DNA from: Marinobacterium stanieri
Lineage (GTDB): Bacteria > Pseudomonadota > Gammaproteobacteria > Pseudomonadales > Balneatricaceae
NCBI RefSeq assembly: GCF_900155945.1
Contig: NZ_FTMN01000002.1
Coordinates: 248,001 to 312,000, forward strand
DNA: 64,000 bases
Direction: 5' to 3'
A program made the translations under genes and the position numbers. The notes beneath the pieces are model-generated. The model did not search any database. It was not told where the DNA came from and was given only the letters and a program-made list of their open reading frames with translations. Below, one piece after another: positions 53,637 through 62,314 of the stretch; positions within the stretch are counted from its first letter, which is position 1, and the number at the start of each line of letters is the position of its first letter.

Positions 53637-56255
53637 TCAAACAAGACTCTTGCTGACTACTTCATATACATCAGCCGAGAGATCATCGGTATCCATCATT
53701 CGTTGTAGTTGCTTCTGCATCAGCGCACTACGTACCTTATCATAGCGTTTCCAGCGTGTTAGCGGTGTCAGCAAACGTGCGGCAACCTGTGGGTTCTGCT
53801 TGTCCAGACGCAGAACCCAGTCTGCCAGCCAGGCATAGCCTGAGCCGTCTTCGCTGTGGAAATGCATGGGGTTCTGACCGCAGAAGGCCCCGACCAGAGA
53901 GCGCAGCTTGTTCGGATTGCGGGCATCGAACACCGGGTGCTCACTCAATGCCTGTACGCGCTCCAGAGCACCTTCCGTTGGGTCTGAGGCCTGTACCGCC
54001 AGCCACTGGTTCATCACCAGAGACTCATGCTGCCATTGCAGGTAGAACTGCTGCAACAGCTCTGCGGCACTTTCACGGTGACGGGAGTGCGCCACCAGTG
54101 CAAGCGCCGCCTGCTGATCGGTCATGTTGTCGCTCTGCTCAAACTGCTGTCGCGCCAGCTCCAGCCAGGGCTCAGCCCCCGTCGCCATCAGATAGCCCAG
54201 CGCCAGGTTTTTCAAGCTGCGACGGCCAATGGAAGCCGCATCCGGTGAGTAGCTCTCGTCACGGGTATCGCAACGCTGATAGGCCGCCAACCACTGCTGT
54301 TCAAGTGCCTGCGCCAGCGAGGTGCGAAGGAACTCACGCACTTCATGAATGGCCACCACATCCACCTCATCGGCCAGCTCTGCCAACAGGGCCTCGGACG
54401 GCAGTCGCAGGCACTGAGCCAGCATGGCCGGATCCAGGGCTTCATCCTGCAGCAGCTGCTTCCAGGCTTCGACCAGCGTTGCCGGAAGCTGCAACGCCTG
54501 ACCGTTTTGCCAGTCACGGATCAAGTTCTGCATCAGGCGTACACAGACACGCTGACCCGCATCCCAACGGTTGAAGCCATCCGTATCATGACGCAGCAGC
54601 ATCAACAGCTGCTCATCGCTGTAGTCGTATTCCAGCTTGACCGGCGCAGAGAAGGCTCTCAGCAGTGAAGGTACAGGGCGGCTTTCGAGACCGGAGAAGA
54701 CGAAAGCTTCTTCCTCCTCACGTACCTCCAGAACTCCGGAGCGCAATTCACGACCCGCTTCATCCAGCAAACCATAGGCAAGAGGCAGATGGTAAGGCTG
54801 CTTGTGTTCCTGCCCCGGAGACGGCGGGCAGCTTTGCTTGACGGTCAGGCGATATTCGCCTGCATCCGCATCCCAGCGGTCTGTCACGTTCAAGCGCGGT
54901 GTGCCGGCCTGGGAGTACCAGCGACGGAACTGGGACAGATCACGCCCGGATACAGCCTCCATGGCAGCCACAAAGTCATCTGTGGTTACTGCCTGACCAT
55001 CGTGACGCTCAAAGTACAGATCACTGCCTTTCCGGAACAGTTCGGGGCCCAGCAGGTTGTGCAACATGCGTACAACCTCTGCCCCTTTCTCATATACGGT
55101 CAGGGTGTAGAAGTTGGAGATTTCAATGAAGGACTCCGGCCTTACCGGGTGCGCCATGGGACCGGCGTCTTCCGCAAATTGCGCGGTACGCAGAAGAGAG
55201 ACGTCTTCAATGCGTTTTACCGTACGCGAGTTCATGTCAGCCGAAAATTCTGCGTCACGGAACACGGTAAAGCCTTCCTTCAGGCTTAGCTGGAACCAGT
55301 CACGGCAGGTCACACGGTTTCCGGACCAGTTATGGAAATATTCGTGGGCTACCACGCCTTCAACACGCTGAAAACCACCATCGGTCGTGGTTTTCGGGTG
55401 CGCCAGCACACAGGAGGTGTTGAAGATATTGAGACCCTTGTTTTCCATGGCCCCCATATTGAAGAAATCGACCGCCACGATCATGAAGATATCGAGGTCA
55501 TACTCGCGACCGTACACCTCTTCATCCCAGCGCATGGCATTCTTCAGCGAGGTCATGGCGTACTCGAGCTTGTCGAGATCCTTGTGCTCGGCATAGATGC
55601 GCAAGGCCACTTCACGTCCGGAGCAGGTGGTGAAGCTGTCTTCCAGCAGAGCCAAGTCGCCAGCAACCAGCGCGAACAGGTAGGCAGGCTTGGGCCAGGG
55701 GTCTTCCCAGGTCACCCAATGACGCCCCTCTTCTGCATCACCACTGGCCACCGGGTTACCGTTGGACAGAAGCACGGGATACTGAGACTTGTCAGCAGTC
55801 AGCGTGGTGCGAAAGATGGACATGACGTCCGGGCGATCCGGGAAGAAGGTAATGCGACGAAAGCCTTCTGCCTCGCACTGAGTACAGAACATGCCATCGG
55901 ATTTGTAGAGCCCTTCCAGCGCCGTATTCTCATGAGGCAACAGGCGCGTCACACACTCCAGAACAAACTGGTCAGGCACATTATTGATGGTAAGCATACC
56001 CGCTTCGCGGCGATAGTCCTGCGGCTCCAGCACCTGGTTATCGATACTCAGGCGCAGCAGCTCCATACCGTCATCACCATGCAGCTGCAGCGGTTCAGGC
56101 TTGCCACTCACCTCGGGGTTGGCCTTGATATTCAGGCGCGCCCGAACCAGGGTCTGCTCTTCTTCCAGCTCAAAATTCAGCTCAGTGTGCGTCACCAGCC
56201 AGGCCGGTGGGCGATAATCTTCCAGATAAATGGCTTGCGGCTGCTGTGCAGACAT
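53637..56255 (-). CDS. pepN: Aminopeptidase N (alanyl aminopeptidase, M1), 872 aa
   Basis: This zinc aminopeptidase is the main broad-specificity enzyme of peptide turnover. The substrate-binding GAMENKGL and the zinc motif VVAHEYFHNWSGNR with the downstream Glu in LSLKEGFTVFRD are at about residues 265-325. The long helical C-terminal domain (DUF3458) ends in YEVVSKSLV. Length matches E. coli PepN (870). It begins with MSAQQPQAIYLEDYR, with ATG 56255 six bases after GGAG. The frame is open 45 bases upstream without a ribosome site. It is 13 bases after the DUF2797 gene. Confidence 0.96.
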   Translation of the reverse strand: MSAQQPQAIYLEDYRPPAWLVTHTELNFELEEEQTLVRARLNIKANPEVSGKPEPLQLHGDDGMELLRLSIDNQVLEPQDYRREAGMLTINNVPDQFVLECVTRLLPHENTALEGLYKSDGMFCTQCEAEGFRRITFFPDRPDVMSIFRTTLTADKSQYPVLLSNGNPVASGDAEEGRHWVTWEDPWPKPAYLFALVAGDLALLEDSFTTCSGREVALRIYAEHKDLDKLEYAMTSLKNAMRWDEEVYGREYDLDIFMIVAVDFFNMGAMENKGLNIFNTSCVLAHPKTTTDGGFQRVEGVVAHEYFHNWSGNRVTCRDWFQLSLKEGFTVFRDAEFSADMNSRTVKRIEDVSLLRTAQFAEDAGPMAHPVRPESFIEISNFYTLTVYEKGAEVVRMLHNLLGPELFRKGSDLYFERHDGQAVTTDDFVAAMEAVSGRDLSQFRRWYSQAGTPRLNVTDRWDADAGEYRLTVKQSCPPSPGQEHKQPYHLPLAYGLLDEAGRELRSGVLEVREEEEAFVFSGLESRPVPSLLRAFSAPVKLEYDYSDEQLLMLLRHDTDGFNRWDAGQRVCVRLMQNLIRDWQNGQALQLPATLVEAWKQLLQDEALDPAMLAQCLRLPSEALLAELADEVDVVAIHEVREFLRTSLAQALEQQWLAAYQRCDTRDESYSPDAASIGRRSLKNLALGYLMATGAEPWLELARQQFEQSDNMTDQQAALALVAHSRHRESAAELLQQFYLQWQHESLVMNQWLAVQASDPTEGALERVQALSEHPVFDARNPNKLRSLVGAFCGQNPMHFHSEDGSGYAWLADWVLRLDKQNPQVAARLLTPLTRWKRYDKVRSALMQKQLQRMMDTDDLSADVYEVVSKSLV

Positions 56256-56268
56256 GAAAGCTCCAAAC

Positions 56269-57102
56269 TTAAAAACTGAGTTCGACGTTATAGGCAGCAA
56301 ACTTGCGAATATTGATAACTCCGGTATCGAGGATCAAGTACTGCCCCTTGATCCCCTGCAGCACACCTTCCACGACCGGGTTCTTATCCAGATTATGGGT
56401 TCCGACCTTGGCAGGATATACCTCTACAGGGTAATTGATCTCGACCACTTCGGCATCCAGTTCACGGATGGCTTCTACGCCGTACTCCTCGCGCAAGCTA
56501 TCCAGCTGCAGCGCACAAAGATTCAGCAAGCGGTCGCGCTCGGCCTTCAGGTCCAGAGGCTCAACCTGCCCCTTCAGCATGGTTCGCCAGTTGGTCTTGT
56601 CACTGACATGTGCTGCGATGATTTGTTCAATCAAACCGGAATGCAGACGAGTATCCACTTCCAGAATAGGCAGTGCCTGTATGGCACCCTGATCCATCCA
56701 GCGCGTAGGGACCTGTTCACCCCGTGTAATACCGACCTTGATGCCCGATGAATTGGCCAAATAAACCACATGAGGCTGGAAACAATGTCGTTCACCCCAG
56801 GAAGGGTCACGACAGGTTCCTTCGTGGTAGTGGCACTTTTCCGGTTTCACAATACAGGAATCGCACTGGGGCAAACGGGTAAAACAGGGGTAGCAGAAGC
56901 CCTGGTTAAAGCTTTTGCGGGTTTTACGGCCACAATGCTGACAGTGGATCTCGCCGGTGTATTCAAGACGGATAGGCTGGCCAATCAGAGGAGCCATATC
57001 CACCAGCTCATCATCCAACGGCAGCTGGTAGTGCACGGGAGCCTCCAGTTGCGTCACCATCTTGCGCAGGTGACCACTGGCCCGTAGAGAAAGCTCAGTC
57101 AT
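56269..57102 (-). CDS. DUF2797 protein with zinc-ribbon-type cysteines, 277 aa
   Basis: The protein matches DUF2797 (e.g. TGEIHCQHCGRKTRKSFNQGFCYPCF, CDSCIVKPEKCHYHEGTCRDPSW), with many Cys/His pairs suggestive of zinc sites between about residues 52 and 105. VYLANSSGIKVGITRGEQVPTRWMDQGA is a GIY-YIG-like fold segment, and ATWRTM-type C-terminal lysine/arginine-rich parts follow. The family is found in gammaproteobacteria without known function; binding of nucleic acid or a metal-dependent regulatory role are guesses. It overlaps the yeaC stop by eight bases and precedes pepN by 13, so it is cotranscribed with both. Confidence 0.85.
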   Translation of the reverse strand: MTELSLRASGHLRKMVTQLEAPVHYQLPLDDELVDMAPLIGQPIRLEYTGEIHCQHCGRKTRKSFNQGFCYPCFTRLPQCDSCIVKPEKCHYHEGTCRDPSWGERHCFQPHVVYLANSSGIKVGITRGEQVPTRWMDQGAIQALPILEVDTRLHSGLIEQIIAAHVSDKTNWRTMLKGQVEPLDLKAERDRLLNLCALQLDSLREEYGVEAIRELDAEVVEINYPVEVYPAKVGTHNLDKNPVVEGVLQGIKGQYLILDTGVINIRKFAAYNVELSF

Positions 57103-57364
57103 CAGTCAGTATCTTCAGCGTCTCGGGTTGTAAAGGGTCACTACCATGTTGACGACCATCCGGGCGGGTACGGTCGATAAAGCCAACGCGCTCCTGCTCC
57201 GCAACCTGATGGCGGTGCTCATAGGCAATGACCGCACGCAGGCTGGTTTCCCGCTGCTCCTGACTGAGGCGTTCACCATTAGGCCACTTGCCCAGCTCAA
57301 CTGCACGCCGCAAGGACCGATAAACCTCCGGCGCCATTGTTTCAATCATCTTTTCGAACGTCAT
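57095..57364 (-). CDS. yeaC: YeaC (DUF1315) protein, 89 aa
   Basis: This short acidic/basic helical protein matches YeaC/DUF1315: EKMIETMAPEVYRSLRRAVELGKWPNGERLS, EQRETSLRAVIAYEHRH and IDRTRPDGRQHG, then PLQPETLKIL. The family is conserved in gammaproteobacteria and has no assigned role. It overlaps DUF2797 by eight bases and lies 32 bases after the rhomboid gene in the same run. Confidence 0.92.
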   Translation of the reverse strand: MTFEKMIETMAPEVYRSLRRAVELGKWPNGERLSQEQRETSLRAVIAYEHRHQVAEQERVGFIDRTRPDGRQHGSDPLQPETLKILTDD

Positions 57365-57396
57365 GCCACTCTCCGGTATTTCAAGCAGTCATTCTA

Positions 57397-58257
57397 TCAT
57401 AGCGAAGCACGGCCTCGCTGCAGCCGGCGCCCGACGGGCAACCACAGCAGACCGGCCAATAACCCCACCAGGTGTGCCGTGTTGGCAATGGCACCAAACC
57501 CCAGACTTCCCAACATTCCGGTATAGCCCAGCGCCACCCAAAACAACATGAACCCCATCAGCGCTGGCGGCAAACCGAACCTGGGCGTCTGCTTTTGCCG
57601 ATCCCACAGCCAGCTGTAGGCGATCAAAGCAAAGACCACTCCAGACATACCGCCAAAAACCGGTCCGGTATGCCAGAACTGGGCAAGATTCGACAACAAG
57701 CCACTGAACATGACCAGCCCCAGCAGGGATAACCTCCCCTGCATGGCTTCCATGCGGCCACCCACCAGCCATACCCACAATAAATTGAACAGGATATGCA
57801 TGAGACTGAAATGCATGAAGATGGGGGTCCATAAGCGCCACAACTGCCCCGAGGCGAGCACGTCTGACACCGAAGGATAACTCAGCGTTCCAGCGGAAAG
57901 TGAAAAGGGTGCAAAGCTGAAGAAGGATAACGTGTTCAGGTCCTTGCCGAAGCCGATCAAAATACTGACGACAAAACTGCTGGCAATCAGCAGCAGGGTA
58001 AGCGGCAACTGCTTCAGCGAAGGGGCCGGCGAGAAACGGCGACGTCGAGCGGGTTTGAGCTGGACCTGCTCCAGAGACTCCCCTGCCCGCCAACGTGCAA
58101 ACAGGTGCTGTACGGTTTCGGCATCAGCGGGATTTTGCAGCCAGACAACCTGATAGTGCTCGCTTTCAACCACCCGGTGCGAAATGCCACTGCGCCACAG
58201 GCAGGCCGTAAACTCCGTGAGGTCCTGACCCAGAGGCACCTCCAGCACAGGGATCAC
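57397..58257 (-). CDS. glpG: Rhomboid intramembrane serine protease (GlpG-like), 286 aa
   Basis: The N-terminal cytoplasmic domain (about 1-65: VVWLQNPADAETVQHLFARW) resembles the GlpG cytoplasmic domain; six TM helices follow from about residue 86. The catalytic serine is in GGMSGVVFALIAYSWLW (about residue 203) and the catalytic histidine in ANTAHLVGLLAGLL (about 259). The oxyanion HF-type loop residues of TM2 read as MHFSLMHILFNLLWVW, where HxxFN is typical. The residues required for activity are present. It overlaps the phosphoesterase stop (58254-58257), so it is coupled to it. Confidence 0.93.
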   Translation of the reverse strand: MIPVLEVPLGQDLTEFTACLWRSGISHRVVESEHYQVVWLQNPADAETVQHLFARWRAGESLEQVQLKPARRRRFSPAPSLKQLPLTLLLIASSFVVSILIGFGKDLNTLSFFSFAPFSLSAGTLSYPSVSDVLASGQLWRLWTPIFMHFSLMHILFNLLWVWLVGGRMEAMQGRLSLLGLVMFSGLLSNLAQFWHTGPVFGGMSGVVFALIAYSWLWDRQKQTPRFGLPPALMGFMLFWVALGYTGMLGSLGFGAIANTAHLVGLLAGLLWLPVGRRLQRGRASL

Positions 58258-59237
58258 GAAGCACCCACCTCAGGATCTATCAGGTGCACTTCACGGGCAA
58301 CATCAACCCAGACAAACTTGTCCGGTTGCATCACTGTTTCATCATCGAGTCGATAGGCCACCAGCTTACCGAATTTAACGGCGCTGTAATCAAGGCAGGT
58401 GATATTATCGGTTATTGGGCTCGGAGTACCCTCACGCCAATAGTGTCCGATAAAGAGCAGCTTTTCGGTGTCACCGTAGTACAGCAGATCTTCCCGCTGT
58501 GCATTGTTTATCGGCAAGCGCGCCAGGTGTGCAGGTAGCGGGTCCGGCTGGAATACCACATCCACCAGATACTGGGGATCCGGCATCCAGAATTTGGTGC
58601 GGAAGAAATGGCGTCTGAAACCATCCTTGCTGACCATCACTTCATCGTTAGGGAGGCGCAGATGGGTGCCCCGCAGAAGTCGATCCATCACTTCCCACTC
58701 AAAGCTGCCCTCTTTTGCCGAGCGCTCAAGAAAACCTCGGTCGATTCGATTACCGCCCATTTTCTGCTTGAAGGTTTCGATCAGTTCATTATGCCAACAG
58801 GCGTGTACTACCCTGAAATTTTCGAATTCGATAAACAGCGGTAGCTGCAGGAACCACTCCATGTATTCCTGCTGTTCATCCCCATAGGGCGATAACTGTT
58901 CCAGCGTCTGCTGCAGGATGCGCTTATGCCTGGGTGTATGCTGGCGCAGATATTCTCCGGGCTTTTCGGGATCCGGCGTCACGTAGCAGAGATAGTTGTA
59001 CTCGTGGTTCCCCATCACGATCTCGGCATGCCCCGCTTCCACCATATCGCGCACGATATGCAGCGCTTCGCGTATGTGCGGGCCGCGATCAATGATATCG
59101 CCAATAAAGACCACCTTACGCTGCGGATGCTGGTAAACGCCGTTTATCTGCCGATACCCCATCCTGGCCAGCAGCATCCTCAGGCTGAGTGCACAGCCGT
59201 GAATATCACCAATTAGATCGTATCCCTGATAGGCCAC
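58254..59237 (-). CDS. PP2A-like metallophosphoesterase, 327 aa
   Basis: The canonical motif set of the calcineurin-like superfamily is present: GDIHG (near residue 12), GDIIDRGPH (near 48), GNHEYNYLCYV (near 76) and the distal His residues (VHACWHNELI and FIGHYWREG). The C-terminal third, with PSPITDNITCLDYSAVKFGKLVAYRLDDE, is typical of prokaryotic PrpE/ApaH-like relatives. It may hydrolyse phosphoproteins or nucleotide polyphosphates; the substrate is not readable. The start ATG 59237 is three bases after the nadK stop, and the gene ends overlapping glpG. Confidence 0.92.
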   Translation of the reverse strand: MAYQGYDLIGDIHGCALSLRMLLARMGYRQINGVYQHPQRKVVFIGDIIDRGPHIREALHIVRDMVEAGHAEIVMGNHEYNYLCYVTPDPEKPGEYLRQHTPRHKRILQQTLEQLSPYGDEQQEYMEWFLQLPLFIEFENFRVVHACWHNELIETFKQKMGGNRIDRGFLERSAKEGSFEWEVMDRLLRGTHLRLPNDEVMVSKDGFRRHFFRTKFWMPDPQYLVDVVFQPDPLPAHLARLPINNAQREDLLYYGDTEKLLFIGHYWREGTPSPITDNITCLDYSAVKFGKLVAYRLDDETVMQPDKFVWVDVAREVHLIDPEVGAS

Positions 59238-59240
59238 GCT

Positions 59241-60128
59241 TTACCCCTGCTCTCCAAACTTGGTACCCCAGCCCAGCTTCTCGCGACAGGTGCGGTAAAA
59301 ATCATAGTCACGCGGGTGCAACAGCTTGAGCTTATGCGAATGCTTACGGATGGTAATGCTGTCACCGGGTGACAGGCTCTGGTTTACCTGACCATCGCAG
59401 GAGATGACCGGATAGGTCTTGTTATCCTCACTGATCACCAGCTTCAGCTCACTGTTGCCATCCACCACAATGGGACGACTGGACAGGGTGTGCGGAAACA
59501 TGGGCACCAGCACCAGGGCATCCAGCTTGGGATGCATGATTGGACCACCACCCGAAAGCGCATACGCCGTTGACCCTGTGGGCGTCGAGACAATCAAGCC
59601 ATCCGATTTCTGGGTGTATACGAACTGTCCTTCGATATAGAGCTCAAACTGGATCATTCGTGTTGCCTTACCCGGGTGCACCACACAGTCATTCAGACCG
59701 GTCATCTCACCAATCGGCTCACCATCGCGCTTGACCTCCACGTCCAACAGGAAGCGGGTATCGACCATATACTGGCCAGACAGCACTTCTACCAGCTTTT
59801 CCTCAAAATCATGAGGGGGAATATCGGTCAAAAAGCCCAGGTTGCCACGGTTGATTCCGAGCACGGGAATCTTGCTTTTGGCCAGCGAACGCGCCGCACC
59901 CAGCAAACTGCCATCACCACCGACCACAATCGCAAGGTCACAAATCTCGCCCATCAATTTCTGCTTGCAGACCTGCTGACCATGCCCAGGCATCACTTCC
60001 GCGATGGACTGATCCAGGATTACATTCAACCCCCGGTCATCCAGAAAGCGTATCAGGTCTTTCAAGGTATCGATGACCGACTTGCTTCCCAGGCGCCCGA
60101 TCAAGCCAATATTACGAAAGTTATCCAT
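59241..60128 (-). CDS. nadK: NAD kinase, 295 aa
   Basis: The enzyme phosphorylates NAD to NADP with ATP or polyphosphate. VVGGDGSLLGAAR is the GGDG phosphate motif, NRGNLGFLTDI and TPTGSTAYALSGGGPIMHP the substrate site, with LSSRPIVV near the C-terminal. Length matches E. coli NadK (292). The start ATG at 60128 is where other NadK proteins begin (MDNFRNIGLIGR); the frame is open 96 bases upstream without support. The phosphoesterase gene starts three bases after its stop. Confidence 0.97.
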   Translation of the reverse strand: MDNFRNIGLIGRLGSKSVIDTLKDLIRFLDDRGLNVILDQSIAEVMPGHGQQVCKQKLMGEICDLAIVVGGDGSLLGAARSLAKSKIPVLGINRGNLGFLTDIPPHDFEEKLVEVLSGQYMVDTRFLLDVEVKRDGEPIGEMTGLNDCVVHPGKATRMIQFELYIEGQFVYTQKSDGLIVSTPTGSTAYALSGGGPIMHPKLDALVLVPMFPHTLSSRPIVVDGNSELKLVISEDNKTYPVISCDGQVNQSLSPGDSITIRKHSHKLKLLHPRDYDFYRTCREKLGWGTKFGEQG

Positions 60129-60168
60129 GCCCGCTTGCACTCTCCAGGTTGGTGATGTGTTTACCGCA

Positions 60169-61155
60169 TTATAAAGGCAAAGGCCCGACAAATTCAGGGG
60201 CCAAAGCACTGAGCCGATCTGCAAACCCTCGATTTCCCTGAAGGCCGCCAGTATGCAGCATCAAAATACGACTATGCGGTTTTATTCGGCACTGCACAAT
60301 CCTTCTTTGGAGGGCTCTCAATGCCTTGACTGTGTATACAGGATCCAGATCCAGGCCATACCCATCCTGCATTTGCCGCACCAGCGCCGCCTCTTCTGCG
60401 TTCAGGCGTGCATATCCAGCACCCTGAGACGCAGGATCCAGAGACCACTTGCAGCGCACCGCTCCCTCGGCCTGTTGCAGCAAGGCACTAATATCCTGCT
60501 CCAACCATTCACCGTATTTAAGTACCGGCACTCCGATCACCTCGACACTCGATGGCGCCCCGAACAACACGCCCGCCAGGGTCCCACCCGTACCCACAGG
60601 AAGAAAGACGGCATCATATTCACGCTCACTGAACACAGGATGTTGCCAGATCGAGGCCACGGCCGGCAGCGCTGCGGCCTGACTGCCTCCCTCTGGCACC
60701 AAGTGCCCGGGGCCGAACCGTTCAAGCAAAGATTGCAGGTAATCGGGGTGCGTGCGCTGCCGATATTCTGCACGGGTAACGAAATGAAGTTTCATACCCC
60801 AGCGACGCGCATCCGTTAGCATTGCGTTACTGGCATACTCGGGCTCACCACGAATGATTCCGAGAGTAGGAACAGAGAAATGTGCTCCGGCGTATGCTAA
60901 AGCATGAATATGGTTTGACCAGGCACCACCAAAACTGAGCACTGGCATGCCGGTTTTACGCGCCGATTCAATAGCGGGCTTGAGCTTGAACCATTTATTA
61001 CCACTGACCAGTGGGTGAATTTGATCCAGCCGCATAATATCCAGGGTAACGTCCCGGCACCGAGTAAGTGGCGTAATCAGCTCATGGACAGGCACACGAA
61101 AAAGGTCGCCACCCAACTCAAGCTCATACTTTTCAGGCTCATACTTTCCTGACAC
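60169..61155 (-). CDS. PLP-dependent ACC deaminase / D-cysteine desulfhydrase family protein, 328 aa
   Basis: This fold-type II PLP enzyme has the PLP lysine in PLVSGNKWFKLKPA (near residue 50). It also shows SFGGAWSNHIHALAYAG, LVPEGGSQAAALPAV and a LPVGTGGTLAGVL phosphate cup, with LHTGGLQG near the C-terminal. Closely related annotated proteins include 1-aminocyclopropane-1-carboxylate deaminases and D-cysteine desulfhydrases; the residues that separate those activities cannot be judged here. The start is probably GTG 61155 behind GGAGGA; a GTG at 61182 is an alternative with no ribosome site. It is 40 bases upstream of nadK, the first gene of a seven-gene run. Confidence 0.88.
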   Translation of the reverse strand: MSGKYEPEKYELELGGDLFRVPVHELITPLTRCRDVTLDIMRLDQIHPLVSGNKWFKLKPAIESARKTGMPVLSFGGAWSNHIHALAYAGAHFSVPTLGIIRGEPEYASNAMLTDARRWGMKLHFVTRAEYRQRTHPDYLQSLLERFGPGHLVPEGGSQAAALPAVASIWQHPVFSEREYDAVFLPVGTGGTLAGVLFGAPSSVEVIGVPVLKYGEWLEQDISALLQQAEGAVRCKWSLDPASQGAGYARLNAEEAALVRQMQDGYGLDLDPVYTVKALRALQRRIVQCRIKPHSRILMLHTGGLQGNRGFADRLSALAPEFVGPLPL

Positions 61156-61415
61156 GCACTCCTCCCCCGAGCCACTCAGCACCCACCACTCATAGACCCC
61201 AAGCGTACTATTTAAAGGAAATATTATTACCCAGAACGCCTCGCGACCAAATCAGGCAACAGATCGACTCCACCATTGATCAAAATGCTGGATTATCAGA
61301 ACAAGACAGATGAGTAGGAAACAAGTGCTAAGAAGGGACAATTCGTAGTGCAAAGGCGCACAGAACTAATAATGAAGGTGGTTTTAAACAGAACCAGGAT
61401 TGGCCCTTAAAGAAG

Positions 61416-61492
61416 TGGCGGAACGGACGGGACTCGAACCCGCGACCCCCTGCGTGACAGGCAGGTATTCTAACCAACTGAACTACCGCTCC
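61416..61492 (-). tRNA. tRNA-Asp (GTC), copy 1
   Basis: A 77-base cloverleaf with encoded CCA: acceptor stem GGAGCGG/CCGTTCC, anticodon loop CTGTCAC (GTC) and T-loop GTTCGAGTC. It is identical in layout to E. coli tRNA-Asp and is the last tRNA of the array in transcription order. Confidence 0.98.
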
Positions 61493-61498
61493 GCGTTT

Positions 61499-61574
61499 TG
61501 GTGGGCGAAGAGGGGTTCGAACCCCCGACCCTCTGCTTGTAAGGCAGATGCTCTCCCAACTGAGCTATTCGCCC
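61499..61574 (-). tRNA. tRNA-Val (TAC), copy 1
   Basis: 76 bases with encoded CCA: acceptor GGGCGAA/TTCGCCC, anticodon loop CTTACAA (TAC, reads GTA/GTG) and T-arm GGTTCGAAC. It is six bases upstream of tRNA-Asp copy 1 in transcription order. Confidence 0.98.
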
Positions 61575-61598
61575 AAAACGTCGGCTTTTTTTTACAAT

Positions 61599-61618
61599 CT
61601 TGTCAGCACTTCGACAAG
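61599..61618 (-). other. Conserved spacer hairpin 1 of the tRNA array
   Basis: CTTGTC/GACAAG with an eight-base loop, between tRNA-Asp copy 2 and tRNA-Val copy 1. The same spacer recurs at 61803-61822, 62006-62025 and 62291-62310, always just after a tRNA-Asp CCA end, and may guide processing. Confidence 0.6.
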
Positions 61619-61622
61619 AAGA

Positions 61623-61699
61623 TGGCGGAATGGACGGGACTCGAACCCGCGACCCCCTGCGTGACAGGCAGGTATTCTAACCAACTGAACTACCACTCC
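61623..61699 (-). tRNA. tRNA-Asp (GTC), copy 2 (variant acceptor stem)
   Basis: As copy 1, but acceptor pair 5 is T-A (GGAGTGG with CCATTCC) instead of C-G, a compensated change. Confidence 0.97.
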
Positions 61700-61703
61700 G
61701 TTT

Positions 61704-61779
61704 TGGTGGGCGAAGAGGGGTTCGAACCCCCGACCCTCTGCTTGTAAGGCAGATGCTCTCCCAACTGAGCTATTCGCCC
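61704..61779 (-). tRNA. tRNA-Val (TAC), copy 2
   Basis: Same sequence as tRNA-Val copy 1. It is four bases upstream of tRNA-Asp copy 2 in transcription order. Confidence 0.98.
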
Positions 61780-61826
61780 AAAACGTCGGCTTTTTTTACA
61801 ATCTTGTCAGCACTTCGACAAGAAGG

Positions 61827-61903
61827 TGGCGGAATGGACGGGACTCGAACCCGCGACCCCCTGCGTGACAGGCAGGTATTCTAACCAACTGAACTACCAC
61901 TCC
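61827..61903 (-). tRNA. tRNA-Asp (GTC), copy 3 (variant acceptor stem)
   Basis: Same T-A acceptor variant as copy 2, encoded CCA present. Confidence 0.97.
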
Positions 61904-61907
61904 GTTT

Positions 61908-61983
61908 TGGTGGGCGAAGAGGGGTTCGAACCCCCGACCCTCTGCTTGTAAGGCAGATGCTCTCCCAACTGAGCTATTCGCCC
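61908..61983 (-). tRNA. tRNA-Val (TAC), copy 3
   Basis: Same sequence as tRNA-Val copy 1. Confidence 0.98.
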
Positions 61984-62029
61984 AAAACGTCGGCTTGTTT
62001 ACAATCTTGTCAGCACTTCGACAAGAAGG

Positions 62030-62111
62030 TGGTGGAATTTCCGGGACTTGGCGACCCTCGATTCCTATGAGAGCTGACAGGCAGGTATTCTAACCTTTCA
62101 TCTCTCAAGAT
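62030..62111 (-). pseudogene. Decayed tRNA-Asp copy inside the array
   Basis: The segment sits exactly where another tRNA-Asp would be, after the conserved spacer. It keeps the 3' end pattern TGGTGGAAT, the GGGACT of the T-arm and a 20-base identical stretch covering anticodon GTC and adjoining bases (62075-62094). The T-arm lost about five bases, about eleven unrelated bases broke the anticodon stem, and the 5' third (62095-62111) no longer resembles a D-arm or acceptor. It cannot fold as a cloverleaf, and its matching tRNA-Val is missing. Confidence 0.8.
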
Positions 62112-62188
62112 TGGCGGAATGGACGGGACTCGAACCCGCGACCCCCTGCGTGACAGGCAGGTATTCTAACCAACTGAACTACCACTCC
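62112..62188 (-). tRNA. tRNA-Asp (GTC), copy 4 (variant acceptor stem)
   Basis: Same T-A acceptor variant as copies 2 and 3. In transcription order it is followed directly by the decayed copy, without the usual hairpin spacer. Confidence 0.97.
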
Positions 62189-62192
62189 GTTT

Positions 62193-62268
62193 TGGTGGGC
62201 GAAGAGGGGTTCGAACCCCCGACCCTCTGCTTGTAAGGCAGATGCTCTCCCAACTGAGCTATTCGCCC
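62193..62268 (-). tRNA. tRNA-Val (TAC), copy 4
   Basis: Same sequence as tRNA-Val copy 1. Confidence 0.98.
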
Positions 62269-62314
62269 AAAACGTCGGCTTGTTTACAATCTTGTCAGCA
62301 CTTCGACAAGAAGG

